Assembly: GCA_910577315.1 (NCBI GenBank)
Contig: CAJTME010000004.1
Coordinates: 182,110-246,109 of the forward strand
Direction of reading: 5' to 3'
Source: an uncultured Muribaculaceae bacterium
GTDB taxonomy: Bacteria; Bacteroidota; Bacteroidia; Bacteroidales; Muribaculaceae
Length of the DNA stretch: 64,000 nucleotides
Shown piece by piece: positions 44,250-52,712 of the stretch (positions are counted from its first letter, which is position 1; every line of letters begins with the position of its first letter). Position numbers and translations under genes: made by a program. Below the pieces are notes generated by a model that was not told the origin of the DNA, searched no databases, and saw nothing but the letters and a program-made list of their open reading frames with translations.

Positions 44250-46436
44250 ATGAATGAAATGAAGAAAACCGTTATACCTGCCGTGCTGCTTGCCGCAGCC
44301 TCTACCGCCGTCGCCGCCAATTCCCTTGTCAGCGACATGGCCCAGTATGTATATCCCGAAAACCGCGCCGCCACCCCAAAAGGCATCACGTTCATGCCCG
44401 ACGGAGAAAGCTATGCCGCCCTGTCTGAGGACGGACGCCGCGTGGTGAAATACCAGATAAAGACCGGTCAGGAAGTGGAGACGCTTCTCGATCTGACCTC
44501 CACCCGCGAGACCACTCTCGACAACATCGAGGGATTCATACTCAGTCCCGATGCCTCCAAAATCCTCGTGTGGAATTCCTCCGAGCCGGTCTACCGCCGC
44601 TCGTTCAAGGCCGCTTACTACACCTACGAACTACGCACCCGACTGCTCCGTCCGCTATCCGGCCAGTTCAGTGCCCAGCAATCGCCGGTGTTCTCGCCCG
44701 ACAGCCGCATGGTGGCGTTCGTCGCCGACAATAATATATATGTGCGCAAGCTCGACTATCAGACCGAAGTTCCCGTAACCACCGACGGCCTGCGCAACTC
44801 AATCATCAACGGCACCTCCGACTGGACCTACGAGGAGGAGTTCCAAACCACATGCTCGATGGCATGGGCTCCCGACAATCTCACCCTCTGCTACATAAAG
44901 TACAACGAGACGGACGTCCCCACCTACGACATGCAGCGCTACGGCGGAGCCTGCGATCCCGACGAGGCCGCAATGCTCTATCCGCAGACCTGGAGCTACA
45001 AATATCCCCTCGCCGGTAAACCCAATTCCAAAGTCACGCTCCATTCCTATGATGTCGAGACCCGCAAGACAAAAGACCTCGCCCTTCCCGACTCACGCAT
45101 TGAATACATTCCCCGCCTGCACTACGGACCCGATGCCGAGACCCTCGTGGTCGCCACCCTCAACCGCGACCAGAACCATTACGAGATTTACCGCATCAAT
45201 CCCAAATCAACCGTTGCAAAATCGATTTACAGCGAGGACTCGAAAAGCTGGATAAACACATCGGCCTACGAGGACATCCTCTTTGCTGACGACAGCTTCT
45301 ACATCAACTCCTGGAAATCGGGCTACAACTGCATCTACCAGATTTCATACTCCGGCACCGCCATGCGCACCATCTCGGATGCCGACCACGACATAACCGC
45401 CTATTACGGCAGCGACAGCCAGGGCAACCACTACTATCAGGTGGCCGCACCCACTCCCATGGACCGCACCGTGCGCCGCCTCGACAAAAAAGGCTCGCTG
45501 ACTGATATTTCCGCATCCGAAGGCACATCGTCGGCTACTTTCAATCCTGGCTGCACCTACATGTTGCTGTCTTACAGCTCCGTTAATCAGGCTCCTGTCT
45601 ACTCGCTCTGCACCTCATCCGGCAAGACCGTAAAAGTGGTGGAGGACAACGCCGCCTTCGCCGCCCGGTTCAACGGTAAGAAGGCCTCGCGCGAATTTTT
45701 CACAATGACCTCCGAAGGCAACACCCTCAACGGCTATATCGTCAAACCCGCCGGATTCTCCTCCACCGGGAAATATCCCGTGGTCATGTACCAGTACAGC
45801 GGCCCCGGCTCGCAGGAAGTTCTCAACCGCTGGCAAATCGACTGGATGGATGCCTTTGCCGCAGCCGGCTATGTCGTTGTATGCGTTGACGGTCGCGGTA
45901 CCGGCGGTCGCGGACGCGATTTCTGCGACGTTGTCTACCGTCGCCTCGGCTATTTCGAGACAATCGACCAGATTGCCGCCGCACGCTATGCATCCTCCCT
46001 GCCCTATGTCGATTCGTCGCGCATAGGAATTTTCGGTTGGAGCTACGGCGGATACGAAGCCCTCATGTGCGCCACCGCCCAGGATTGCCCCTACAAGGCC
46101 GCCGTGGCCGTGGCACCAGTCACCGACTGGCGTTTCTACGACACCGTTTATGCCGAACGCTACATGCTCACTCCCCAGCAGAACGAAGACGGATACCGCG
46201 ACTCAGCCCCGCTTTGGCGCACATCCTCGCTGGCTTGTCCGCTCCTCATCATGTACGGCACTGCCGACGACAATGTCCACCCTGCCAACTCCCTCGAATT
46301 TGTATCGCGTCTCCAGCGTCAGGGTTCGTTCTGCGACATGCTCCTCTTCCCCAACATGAACCATTCAATCTACGGTTGCAACTCACGCGCCGTGGTTTAT
46401 GCCAAGATGCTCGACTGGTTTAATAAAAATTTATGA
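44250..46436 (+). CDS. Dipeptidyl peptidase IV-type S9 serine peptidase
   Basis: A 728-residue exported peptidase with a signal peptide (to about residue 23, AVAANS). The N-terminal DPP-IV beta-propeller (about 40-480) has DWTYEEEFQTT with the double-Glu that anchors the substrate amino group. The alpha/beta-hydrolase domain has the nucleophile in GWSYGGYEALM (about 597), the Asp in GTADDNVHPANSLEF (about 671) and the His in PNMNHSIYG (about 703). It cuts Xaa-Pro (or Xaa-Ala) dipeptides from peptide N-termini in the periplasm. Start at 44250, with a second Met four residues in; 3 bases after the coiled-coil gene. Confidence 0.95.
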   Translation: MNEMKKTVIPAVLLAAASTAVAANSLVSDMAQYVYPENRAATPKGITFMPDGESYAALSEDGRRVVKYQIKTGQEVETLLDLTSTRETTLDNIEGFILSPDASKILVWNSSEPVYRRSFKAAYYTYELRTRLLRPLSGQFSAQQSPVFSPDSRMVAFVADNNIYVRKLDYQTEVPVTTDGLRNSIINGTSDWTYEEEFQTTCSMAWAPDNLTLCYIKYNETDVPTYDMQRYGGACDPDEAAMLYPQTWSYKYPLAGKPNSKVTLHSYDVETRKTKDLALPDSRIEYIPRLHYGPDAETLVVATLNRDQNHYEIYRINPKSTVAKSIYSEDSKSWINTSAYEDILFADDSFYINSWKSGYNCIYQISYSGTAMRTISDADHDITAYYGSDSQGNHYYQVAAPTPMDRTVRRLDKKGSLTDISASEGTSSATFNPGCTYMLLSYSSVNQAPVYSLCTSSGKTVKVVEDNAAFAARFNGKKASREFFTMTSEGNTLNGYIVKPAGFSSTGKYPVVMYQYSGPGSQEVLNRWQIDWMDAFAAAGYVVVCVDGRGTGGRGRDFCDVVYRRLGYFETIDQIAAARYASSLPYVDSSRIGIFGWSYGGYEALMCATAQDCPYKAAVAVAPVTDWRFYDTVYAERYMLTPQQNEDGYRDSAPLWRTSSLACPLLIMYGTADDNVHPANSLEFVSRLQRQGSFCDMLLFPNMNHSIYGCNSRAVVYAKMLDWFNKNL

Positions 46437-46442
46437 TGACCT

Positions 46443-47741
46443 ATGCCCCATTCAAGTGAAAGACTGACCCGCAGGCTCGTTGAGTCGCTGTGGGTGAACT
46501 GGGCCGTTGCCGCGGGTACGGTTTCGGCCGTGATGCTTGTGGCTTTGTTCGTCCCCAAGCTGTGGATGCCCCTGCCTGTATTGGCGCTCGCATATTTTGA
46601 AGTGGTGTTCATGCGCCAGACCGAAGCCCGCATGGGCTCGAGATGCACCGCAATGCTGCGCGTGTCGGTGCTGACCCTCTTCTGGACGGCCATCACCATG
46701 CTCATCATAAACATCCTGAACTCCCGCATGCTGCTCGATGACTACATCGACTGGTCAAATTCCAACAAGGACATTCCTTTTGTCACCTGCCTCGTGGTGT
46801 ACCCTATGCTCACCCTGTGCAGCCTTTGGGTGATGTTCCGCGGCAATCCGTCACACACCGAGCTGAGCCGGTATGTTCACGATGAATCCGCCGCACCCGA
46901 GGGCGATGTAGCCGCGGCAATATACAACCGCGAGGGGCACTACCAGGTTCAGCTCATGCTGTTCCTGTCGCTGGCGATGAACGCCGTTGAATGGTGGTAC
47001 TATTTCCAGTACTATTTCAACGTGAACCTCAACACCCCCGACCGATTCTTCTTCAACTACATGCCTTTGGCCCTGTATGGAATATCGCTGTTCTTTGTCT
47101 GGTCACGCTACCAGAACCTCGCTGCTGTCGTGGGGCCGCTGGCCGCTACCGAACGCTCGCGCGGTGCCATGGTGCGCTTCCTCATCCTCGCCGGCGACCA
47201 TCTGCTGCTCGCCCTCAACCGCCACGAGCGCTGGGATACCCCTGCAATCACATTCGTGAGCCAGCTCGAGGCCAACGACGACAACCGCATCCGCAAGGCA
47301 TTCGCCAACATTACCGGTTGCGAGGAGTTCCAGACAAGGCTCCTTTATGATACCCGTGGCAATGACCATACGATTGACATGGCCCACTATGCCGTTTTCG
47401 TGCCTGACGAAAATTCCCTCAACGGCGATTGGGATCAGACCAATTGGTTCTCGCTCGACCAGATTGACCGTTTGCTCAAAAACGCGCAATTGTCCGCCGA
47501 ACTCTCCGACGAGATTTACCGTATTTTCACCATCACGATGGCCTGGAAAACTTACGACCGCGAGGGCAAGCGCCTGTATCCAATCAAGCACTACCGTCCC
47601 ACCTTCCGTCTGCGCGACCTCAAGGATTGGGATGTTGATTACAGCGACACCTCTTGGTTTGCCGTGGCTGAGAACAATCAGGACCGCCCGTTCTTCCGCA
47701 CCCGCAAGTTCTGGCGCAAAATAACAGGTTCGAAAGCGTGA
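46443..47741 (+). CDS. Unknown membrane protein with soluble C-terminal half
   Basis: A 432-residue protein 6 bases after the DPP-IV gene. Five hydrophobic helices are visible (about 18-46, 71-91, 107-127, 167-190, 199-216), then a hydrophilic domain of about 210 residues with many charged and aromatic residues (DNRIRKAFANITGCEEFQ, DWDQTNWFSLDQIDRLL). I do not recognise a family. It overlaps miaA by one base (TGATG). Its codon use matches the neighbours. It may be a two-domain inner-membrane regulator, but this is not supported by any motif. Confidence 0.7.
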   Translation: MPHSSERLTRRLVESLWVNWAVAAGTVSAVMLVALFVPKLWMPLPVLALAYFEVVFMRQTEARMGSRCTAMLRVSVLTLFWTAITMLIINILNSRMLLDDYIDWSNSNKDIPFVTCLVVYPMLTLCSLWVMFRGNPSHTELSRYVHDESAAPEGDVAAAIYNREGHYQVQLMLFLSLAMNAVEWWYYFQYYFNVNLNTPDRFFFNYMPLALYGISLFFVWSRYQNLAAVVGPLAATERSRGAMVRFLILAGDHLLLALNRHERWDTPAITFVSQLEANDDNRIRKAFANITGCEEFQTRLLYDTRGNDHTIDMAHYAVFVPDENSLNGDWDQTNWFSLDQIDRLLKNAQLSAELSDEIYRIFTITMAWKTYDREGKRLYPIKHYRPTFRLRDLKDWDVDYSDTSWFAVAENNQDRPFFRTRKFWRKITGSKA

Positions 47742-48655
47742 TGGGCTGTGAGTTGCTTGTCATAACCGGCCCGACAGCCTCGGGCAAGACGGCCCGCGGT
47801 GTGGATTGCGCCCGGGCGCTCGGCGGGGAGATTGTCAGCGCCGATTCGCGCCAGATTTACCGTGGCATGGACCTCGGCACCGGCAAGGACCTCGAGGAGT
47901 ACGGCGACGTTCCCTATCACCTCATCGACATCATGCCAGCCGGCTACAGGTATAATCTCTACGAATACCTGCGCGACGCCAATGCCGCAGTCGAAGCCGT
48001 GCGTTCGCGCGGTCATCTGCCCGTTGTCGTTGGCGGAACAGGCATGTATGTCGAAGCGTTGCTCAACGGCCTGCGTTTGCCCGAAGTTCCAGCCAATCCT
48101 GAGTTGCGTCAGGAACTCGAAGGCAAGAGCTTGGCCGAGTTGACCGAAATCCTCAGTTCGATGAAATCGCTGCACAACACCACTGACGTCGATACAGCCA
48201 AGCGGGCAATCCGCGCCATCGAAATTGAGACGTTTTACCGCAACCATCCCGAGCTTGCCCAGGATGCGGTGCCCCACCCTGTGAAGAAGGCCGTAGTCAT
48301 TGGTGTTGACATTCCCCGCGACATGCGGCGCAGCCGCATATCTGCCCGTCTGCGCAAGCGTCTCGATGATGGCATGCTCGACGAGGTCAAATCGCTCCTC
48401 GCCGCCGGAATTCCGTCCGAAAATCTCATATATTACGGTCTGGAATACAAATATCTCACCGAGCACGTCCTCGGCCTCACATCTTTCGACGAGATGTTCT
48501 CAGCGCTCGAGACAGCCATCCACCAGTTTGCCAAGCGGCAGATGACATGGTTCCGCGGCATGGAACGCCGTGGCCACCACATTGAATGGCTTCCCTACGA
48601 CCTTCCATCTGAAGAATTTGTGGCCAGCGTGAAAAAACTCGTTCAGGAATGTTGA
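47741..48655 (+). CDS. miaA: tRNA dimethylallyltransferase MiaA
   Basis: A 304-residue enzyme that adds a dimethylallyl group to A37 of tRNAs reading UNN codons. P-loop GPTASGKTARGVDCARAL (about 9-26), ADSRQIYRGMDLGTGK (about 35-50) with the substrate-binding Asp and Gln, VVGGTGMYVEALLNGL (about 96) and KRAIRAIEIE (about 152) are all family motifs. The ATG overlaps the upstream stop; an in-frame GTG one codon earlier is possible. The next gene overlaps by seven bases. Confidence 0.95.
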   Translation: MGCELLVITGPTASGKTARGVDCARALGGEIVSADSRQIYRGMDLGTGKDLEEYGDVPYHLIDIMPAGYRYNLYEYLRDANAAVEAVRSRGHLPVVVGGTGMYVEALLNGLRLPEVPANPELRQELEGKSLAELTEILSSMKSLHNTTDVDTAKRAIRAIEIETFYRNHPELAQDAVPHPVKKAVVIGVDIPRDMRRSRISARLRKRLDDGMLDEVKSLLAAGIPSENLIYYGLEYKYLTEHVLGLTSFDEMFSALETAIHQFAKRQMTWFRGMERRGHHIEWLPYDLPSEEFVASVKKLVQEC

Positions 48656-49521
48656 GAATTGCCGTCGCCTGCTTTTTGATGCTGACGGCATCCGTGTCCT
48701 ACGCCCGGACGGTTCATATCCCAGCCGACGCCGCCCGCGCAACCATATCGGTTGATGCCGCTGTTCGCCCCGGCGCCTCTTTGGTCGTTGTCATGTCCGA
48801 TACCCTCGGCAACGTATGGCTTCCTGTCAATGTATCCGTCCCAGACGATATTCCCAATGAAATCTATGACGCCATAGACATCATTCTCACTTCGGGAGAA
48901 TCCATCGTCCGCACCGGCGCGCCGCTCCGTGAAGGCGTCGCAGACATAAGGCTCGAGATAGCCGTCGATGACACCTGCATCACTTCCTTCGTCAAAGGCT
49001 CGGCAATGAAAAAGCCGGTGACCGTGAGCCGCACTATCGGCAACCCGGCTGCCATTGACATTGAGTCAAACGACGAGGCCGAAATCAAGGACATCCGATT
49101 TGACTGTGAAACCTTGGCATCATTGTCCCGGGCACCTTTCGCCTCGGTTGACGAACTTTACAGCTATCTTGATGCCTCCGACGATCCGAACGAGGCTCTG
49201 TGGGCATACTTTGACCGAAACACCGACCCGCTGAAATCATCCCTTGGTGGAAAATATCTGCTGGCCACCGTCGCAACATCCACCGGCTATGATATTGTTT
49301 ATATCAGTGGAGCCGAAACAAACGCCAGTCTCTGGGAACCCCTGACCGTAAAGGGACATCTCATCCGGGACAGCCTTCCCGGAAGCTTCACGATGGAATG
49401 GATTGATGCCGACGGCAACCTTGTAAACTACGAAACCACGGCCACAATCGCCGGAAACATACTTTCGCTGGCCTTTCCTTACTGGAAATCCCAGTTGAGA
49501 TTTGTAAAAAGAACTGAATAA
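48649..49521 (+). CDS. Exported hypothetical protein
   Basis: A 290-residue protein with a clear signal peptide (MLRIAVACFLMLTASVSYA, cut near residue 20). The mature part is beta-rich with many Thr, Ser and Asp, and no cysteine-based lipobox. I recognise no domain. It overlaps the miaA stop and shares a base with recR (TAATG), so it is cotranscribed between two nucleic-acid genes. It may be a periplasmic or surface protein of unknown role. Confidence 0.7.
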   Translation: MLRIAVACFLMLTASVSYARTVHIPADAARATISVDAAVRPGASLVVVMSDTLGNVWLPVNVSVPDDIPNEIYDAIDIILTSGESIVRTGAPLREGVADIRLEIAVDDTCITSFVKGSAMKKPVTVSRTIGNPAAIDIESNDEAEIKDIRFDCETLASLSRAPFASVDELYSYLDASDDPNEALWAYFDRNTDPLKSSLGGKYLLATVATSTGYDIVYISGAETNASLWEPLTVKGHLIRDSLPGSFTMEWIDADGNLVNYETTATIAGNILSLAFPYWKSQLRFVKRTE

Positions 49522-50144
49522 TGATGGAACAGGAATTTTCATCAACACTTCTCGAAAACGCCGTTACCGAGCTTTCCCGCTTGCCCGGTGTCGGACGAAA
49601 GACGGCCCTGCGCCTTGCCCTCTACATGCTCCGCCGCGACGAGCGCGAGGCGGTTGCCCTGGGACAGAGCATCATTGACATGCGCCGTGGAATACGCTAC
49701 TGCCGGGTATGTCATAATATCAGCGAGACCGAGGTATGCCCCCTTTGTTCGGACAACCGCCGCGACCGCTCAACAGTCTGCGTCGTCGAGAACGTCAAGG
49801 ACGTCCTCAGTGTCGAACGCACGGGGCGTTTCACTGGCCTGTATCATGTACTTGGCGGAATCATTTCGCCCATCGACGGCATCGGGCCTGACAATATCGA
49901 AATCGCATCGCTCGTCGAGCGCGTACGTGCCGGCGGCATAAAGGAAGTCATTCTCGCACTAAGCCCGACAATGGAAGGCGACACCACCAACTACTACATC
50001 TTCCGCAAGCTCTCGGCTCTTGAAATCCCGGGGCTTTCCGTGACGCGCCTCGCCCGCGGCGTGGCTGTCGGAAACGAACTCGAATACACCGACGAGCTCA
50101 CCCTGGGCCGTTCAATTCTCGACCGCCGTCCCTTTGAAAACTGA
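49521..50144 (+). CDS. recR: Recombination protein RecR
   Basis: A 207-residue DNA-binding protein that loads RecA with RecF and RecO. The N-terminal helix-hairpin-helix is LPGVGRKTALRLALYMLR (about 19-36), followed by the C4 zinc finger CRVCHNISETEVCPLC (about 59-74) and a Toprim domain (CVVENVKDVLSVERTG, about 88; ILALSPTMEGDTT, about 146). The C-terminal motif RLARGVAVGNELEYTDELTL ends the fold. Length is normal. Confidence 0.97.
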   Translation: MMEQEFSSTLLENAVTELSRLPGVGRKTALRLALYMLRRDEREAVALGQSIIDMRRGIRYCRVCHNISETEVCPLCSDNRRDRSTVCVVENVKDVLSVERTGRFTGLYHVLGGIISPIDGIGPDNIEIASLVERVRAGGIKEVILALSPTMEGDTTNYYIFRKLSALEIPGLSVTRLARGVAVGNELEYTDELTLGRSILDRRPFEN

Positions 50145-50200
50145 ACTCAGCGCATACCCCGTGCGTTAACTTATCGACAAACCCTACAGCCCGAAACAAT

Positions 50201-50704
50201 ATGATTTCTCTCCGCGCACCCGAACAGTCCGATGTCGACCGTCTTTTCCTTTGGGAAAACGACCCTGCACTTTTTGAAAGCCTGCCATACGCCGCCCCCG
50301 TCTCCCGCATGCAGGTGTGGGAATACATCAACAGCTATAACGCCGATCCCTTCTCCACCCGCGAGCTGCGCCTGATGATTACCGACAAAGCCGACGGAAA
50401 CACCGTCGGCCACATCGACCTCTTCGATTTCGATCCTGTCAACCGCCGTGCCGGCGTCGCCATATTCATTGATGAGTCGTTCCGCCGCCAGGGATATGCA
50501 CGCGAAGCCCTTGAGCTGCTCGCAACCTACGCCGCCCACACCCTCGGTGTCCACCAGCTGTGGGCCAACATCGCAATTGACAACGAGCCGTCCAAAAGGC
50601 TCTTTACCGCACTCGGCTACAAACCCGCAGGCAAACTGCGCTCGTGGCTCCGCCGCAACGGCACGTATACCGACGTGCTCGTCTTTCAGAAACTTTTCGC
50701 ATAG
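50201..50704 (+). CDS. GNAT-family N-acetyltransferase
   Basis: A 167-residue enzyme with the RimJ/RimL/SpeG-like acetyltransferase fold. It starts LRAPEQSDVDRLFLWEND (about 4-21), then TVGHIDLFDFDPVNRRAGVA (motif D/C), the acetyl-CoA-binding signature FRRQGYAREALELL (about 93-106) and the C-terminal NEPSKRLFTALGYKPAGKLR (about 128). Members of this group acetylate protein N-termini, polyamines or antibiotics; the substrate is not predictable. It lies 56 bases after recR with no clear promoter and may be its last cotranscribed partner. Confidence 0.88.
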   Translation: MISLRAPEQSDVDRLFLWENDPALFESLPYAAPVSRMQVWEYINSYNADPFSTRELRLMITDKADGNTVGHIDLFDFDPVNRRAGVAIFIDESFRRQGYAREALELLATYAAHTLGVHQLWANIAIDNEPSKRLFTALGYKPAGKLRSWLRRNGTYTDVLVFQKLFA

Positions 50705-50743
50705 TTTTTTGCGCAAAAACACCCTTCATATTGTTTTAAGTTG

Positions 50744-50751
50744 TATATTTG
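50744..50751 (+). promoter_or_regulatory. -7 box TATATTTG before the nucleoside phosphorylase gene
   Basis: Matches TAnnTTTG and lies 30 bases before the ATG at 50782, in an AT-rich gap. No -33 match at standard spacing. Confidence 0.5.
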
Positions 50752-50781
50752 CATCTTAAACCATAGCTAACACCCCCTGAA

Positions 50782-51657
50782 ATGACAAAGAAAGTAATCC
50801 CCCCATCCGAGCTCATCATCAACCCTGACGGCTCGGTATTCCATCTCCATCTCCGTCCCGACCAACTCACCGACCGCATAATCCTCGTCGGTGACCCCGC
50901 CCGTGTCGATCTCGTCGCAGGCTTCTTTGACACCCAGACTTTTGAAGTGTCGTCACGCGAATTTCACACAATCGGCGGCACATACAAGGGAAAGCCCATA
51001 ATGTGCCTCAGCCACGGCATAGGTCCTGACAACATCGACATCGTGATAAACGAACTCGACGCCCTCGCCAACGTGGATTTCACCACCCGCGAGGTAAAGG
51101 ACGAGAAACGTTCACTCACCATGGTGCGCATCGGAACCTCAGGCGCCCTTCAGCCCGAACTCACCCTCGGCACACCCGTTATCGCCGAAAAGTCAATCGG
51201 CTTTGACGGTGTGCTCAACTATTACGCCGGCCGCAACGAGGTGGCCGACCTCGGTTTTGAAAAAGCGCTCTGTGACCACACCCACTGGAATCCCCTTTGG
51301 GCGAAACCCTATGTTGTCGATGCCGACGCAGAGCTCGTCGACCGCATAGGCCGTGACGACATGGTGCGCGGCAACACCATCTCTGCCGTCGGCTTCTACG
51401 GCCCCCAGGGACGTGAACTGCGCCTGCCCCTGTCCAATCCCGACCTCAACAGCCTCATCGAGAGCTTCGAATACAATGGACGCCGCGTCACCAACTACGA
51501 AATGGAATCCGCGCCCCTCGCAGGCCTCGGACGTCTCATGGGCCACCGCTGCATGACGGTATGCTCCATCATAGCCAACCGCTTCACAAACGTCTCAAAT
51601 CCTAACTACAAAGACGGAATCCGCACCCTGATCGAGACCGTTCTCGAACGAATATGA
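50782..51657 (+). CDS. Nucleoside phosphorylase, NP-I family (uridine phosphorylase-like)
   Basis: A 291-residue enzyme that splits a nucleoside with phosphate into base and ribose-1-phosphate. Family motifs are ILVGDPARVDLVAGF (about 33-47), SHGIGPDNIDIVINEL (about 76-91), MVRIGTSGALQP (about 113, with phosphate-binding Arg and Thr) and TNYEMESAPLAGLG (about 230, where the Met-Glu pair binds ribose). It is longer than E. coli Udp (253), as is usual in Bacteroidota. Uridine is likelier than a purine substrate, but that needs assay. A terminator follows directly. Confidence 0.88.
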   Translation: MTKKVIPPSELIINPDGSVFHLHLRPDQLTDRIILVGDPARVDLVAGFFDTQTFEVSSREFHTIGGTYKGKPIMCLSHGIGPDNIDIVINELDALANVDFTTREVKDEKRSLTMVRIGTSGALQPELTLGTPVIAEKSIGFDGVLNYYAGRNEVADLGFEKALCDHTHWNPLWAKPYVVDADAELVDRIGRDDMVRGNTISAVGFYGPQGRELRLPLSNPDLNSLIESFEYNGRRVTNYEMESAPLAGLGRLMGHRCMTVCSIIANRFTNVSNPNYKDGIRTLIETVLERI

Positions 51658-51662
51658 TAAAT

Positions 51663-51692
51663 ATGGAGGCGGGCACACTTTCCCGCCTCCAT
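51663..51692 (+). terminator. Intrinsic terminator after the nucleoside phosphorylase gene
   Basis: A perfect 11-bp stem (51663-51673 with 51682-51692) and an eight-base loop, followed by TCATTTTAAT. Confidence 0.8.
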
Positions 51693-51718
51693 TCATTTTA
51701 ATAATTTCTACATCACCA

Positions 51719-51748
51719 TTATTCTCCCAACTATTATTCTCCCAACTA
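51719..51748 (+). repeat. Perfect 15-bp tandem duplication at the SIMPL gene start
   Basis: TTATTCTCCCAACTA is repeated without change at 51719-51733 and 51734-51748. The final A of the second copy is the first base of the ATG start codon, so both copies lie in the translation initiation region. Confidence 0.95.
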
Positions 51749-52452
51749 TGAAAAATTCCCTTTCCATCGCCGGCCTGCTTATTGCCGTCGGTTTGCTTGC
51801 ACTTGGTCTCTGCGTCCGCAGCGGTATCAAAGGCTATGGCGAACGTGACCGAGTTGTGTCTGTCCGCGGCCTCTGCGAAAAAGAAGTCGAGGCAAACAAA
51901 GTAACCTGGCCAATCGTAACACAGGACATGGGCAACGACCTCATCACCCTTTACGACCGCACCCAGGCCGTCAACGCCAAAATCCTTACTTTCCTCAAAT
52001 CGAACGGCGTCACCGACGATGAGATTTCAGTCAACTCGCCCAAGGTGGCCGACAACGTCGCCAACAGCTACGACCCCTCCCGCGTCACCTCACGCTACTC
52101 CCTGACCAACGTCATAGTGGTCACCTCGGCCGACGTCAACAAAATCCGCGCGCTCATCAACCGCCAAACTGAGCTTCTCAAGGAGGGTATTGCCATCATA
52201 GCCGAAAGCTACCAGTACCCCACCACCTACGAATACACCGCCCTCAACGACATCAAGCCCGCCATGATAGCCGAAGCCACAAAGAATGCCCGCGAGGCCG
52301 CCAACAAGTTTGGTGAAGACTCGGGCAGCCGCCTCGGACGCATCAAAACTGCGACACAGGGCCAGTTCTCAATCTCCGACCGCGACCAGTTCACCCCCTA
52401 TATCAAGACCATACGCGTCGTAACATCAGTGCAATACTATCTGCAAGACTGA
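51748..52452 (+). CDS. SIMPL (DUF541) domain protein
   Basis: A 234-residue protein with an N-terminal hydrophobic anchor or uncleaved signal (about 7-26) and a SIMPL domain from about residue 35: VVSVRGLCEKEVEANKVTWP, KSNGVTDDEISVN, and the C-terminal NAREAANKFGEDSGSRLGRI (about 181-200). In Gram-negative bacteria this family sits in the periplasm and forms cage-like oligomers (BP26-type) of uncertain function, linked in some species to oxidative-stress tolerance. The gene is flanked by terminators and is monocistronic. Confidence 0.88.
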   Translation: MKNSLSIAGLLIAVGLLALGLCVRSGIKGYGERDRVVSVRGLCEKEVEANKVTWPIVTQDMGNDLITLYDRTQAVNAKILTFLKSNGVTDDEISVNSPKVADNVANSYDPSRVTSRYSLTNVIVVTSADVNKIRALINRQTELLKEGIAIIAESYQYPTTYEYTALNDIKPAMIAEATKNAREAANKFGEDSGSRLGRIKTATQGQFSISDRDQFTPYIKTIRVVTSVQYYLQD

Positions 52453-52454
52453 AA

Positions 52455-52474
52455 AATACCCTCACAAGGGTATT
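52455..52474 (+). terminator. Hairpin after the SIMPL gene
   Basis: A perfect 8-bp stem (52455-52462 with 52467-52474) with a four-base loop, 2 bases after the stop. It has no T run directly downstream, so it may be a weak terminator. Confidence 0.5.
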
Positions 52475-52503
52475 GCCGACGGAGTTTTTCATGCGTAACT
52501 TTG
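52473..52503 (+). promoter_or_regulatory. Upstream promoter P1 of the diiron-LuxR locus
   Basis: TTG at 52473-52475, a 20-base spacer and TAACTTTG at 52496-52503, near-consensus. It is followed by about 165 bases with no credible reading frame before the second promoter. Confidence 0.65.
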
Positions 52504-52507
52504 CCGT

Positions 52508-52670
52508 CGGTAAGAGCCGCAGCAGCGGCGTCTGTCAATCCCCGGCGTGCGAGCGGGTTCCATCCCATTACGCCGCCCCCATGTGAAGCCACGGTGATTG
52601 TTTTTGCTTTTACACCCCATCACCGCTCGCCACCGGGATTAGACCGACGCCGCTTCTGCATAACCATGAG
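52508..52670 (+). ncRNA. Candidate structured RNA or long leader
   Basis: The region between two good promoters has no convincing coding frame (its first ATG is followed at once by TGA). It is GC-rich with nested inverted repeats: GCCGC/GCGGC around 52516-52529, an outer GGCGT/ACGCC pair enclosing GGG/CCC around 52543-52574, and GGTG/CACC around 52594-52618. It matches no riboswitch, SRP RNA or tmRNA core motif that I know. It could be a small RNA or the 5' leader of the regulator. Confidence 0.35.
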
Positions 52671-52702
52671 TTTGGCCGAATCCAAGAAAATAACTAACTT
52701 TG
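52671..52702 (+). promoter_or_regulatory. Promoter P2 directly before the diiron-LuxR gene
   Basis: TTTG at 52671-52674, a 20-base spacer and TAACTTTG at 52695-52702: a perfect match to the phylum consensus. The ATG at 52713 is only 10 bases past the box, so the leader is about 5 bases. Confidence 0.75.
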
Positions 52703-52712
52703 CACACGCATT

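Noticed and set aside
52504..52670. Cobalamin riboswitch, SRP RNA, tmRNA or tRNA in the leader of the diiron regulator
   Set aside because: None of the conserved cores of these RNAs is present on either strand; a GGGTTCCATCCC stretch is only superficially like a tRNA T-arm.
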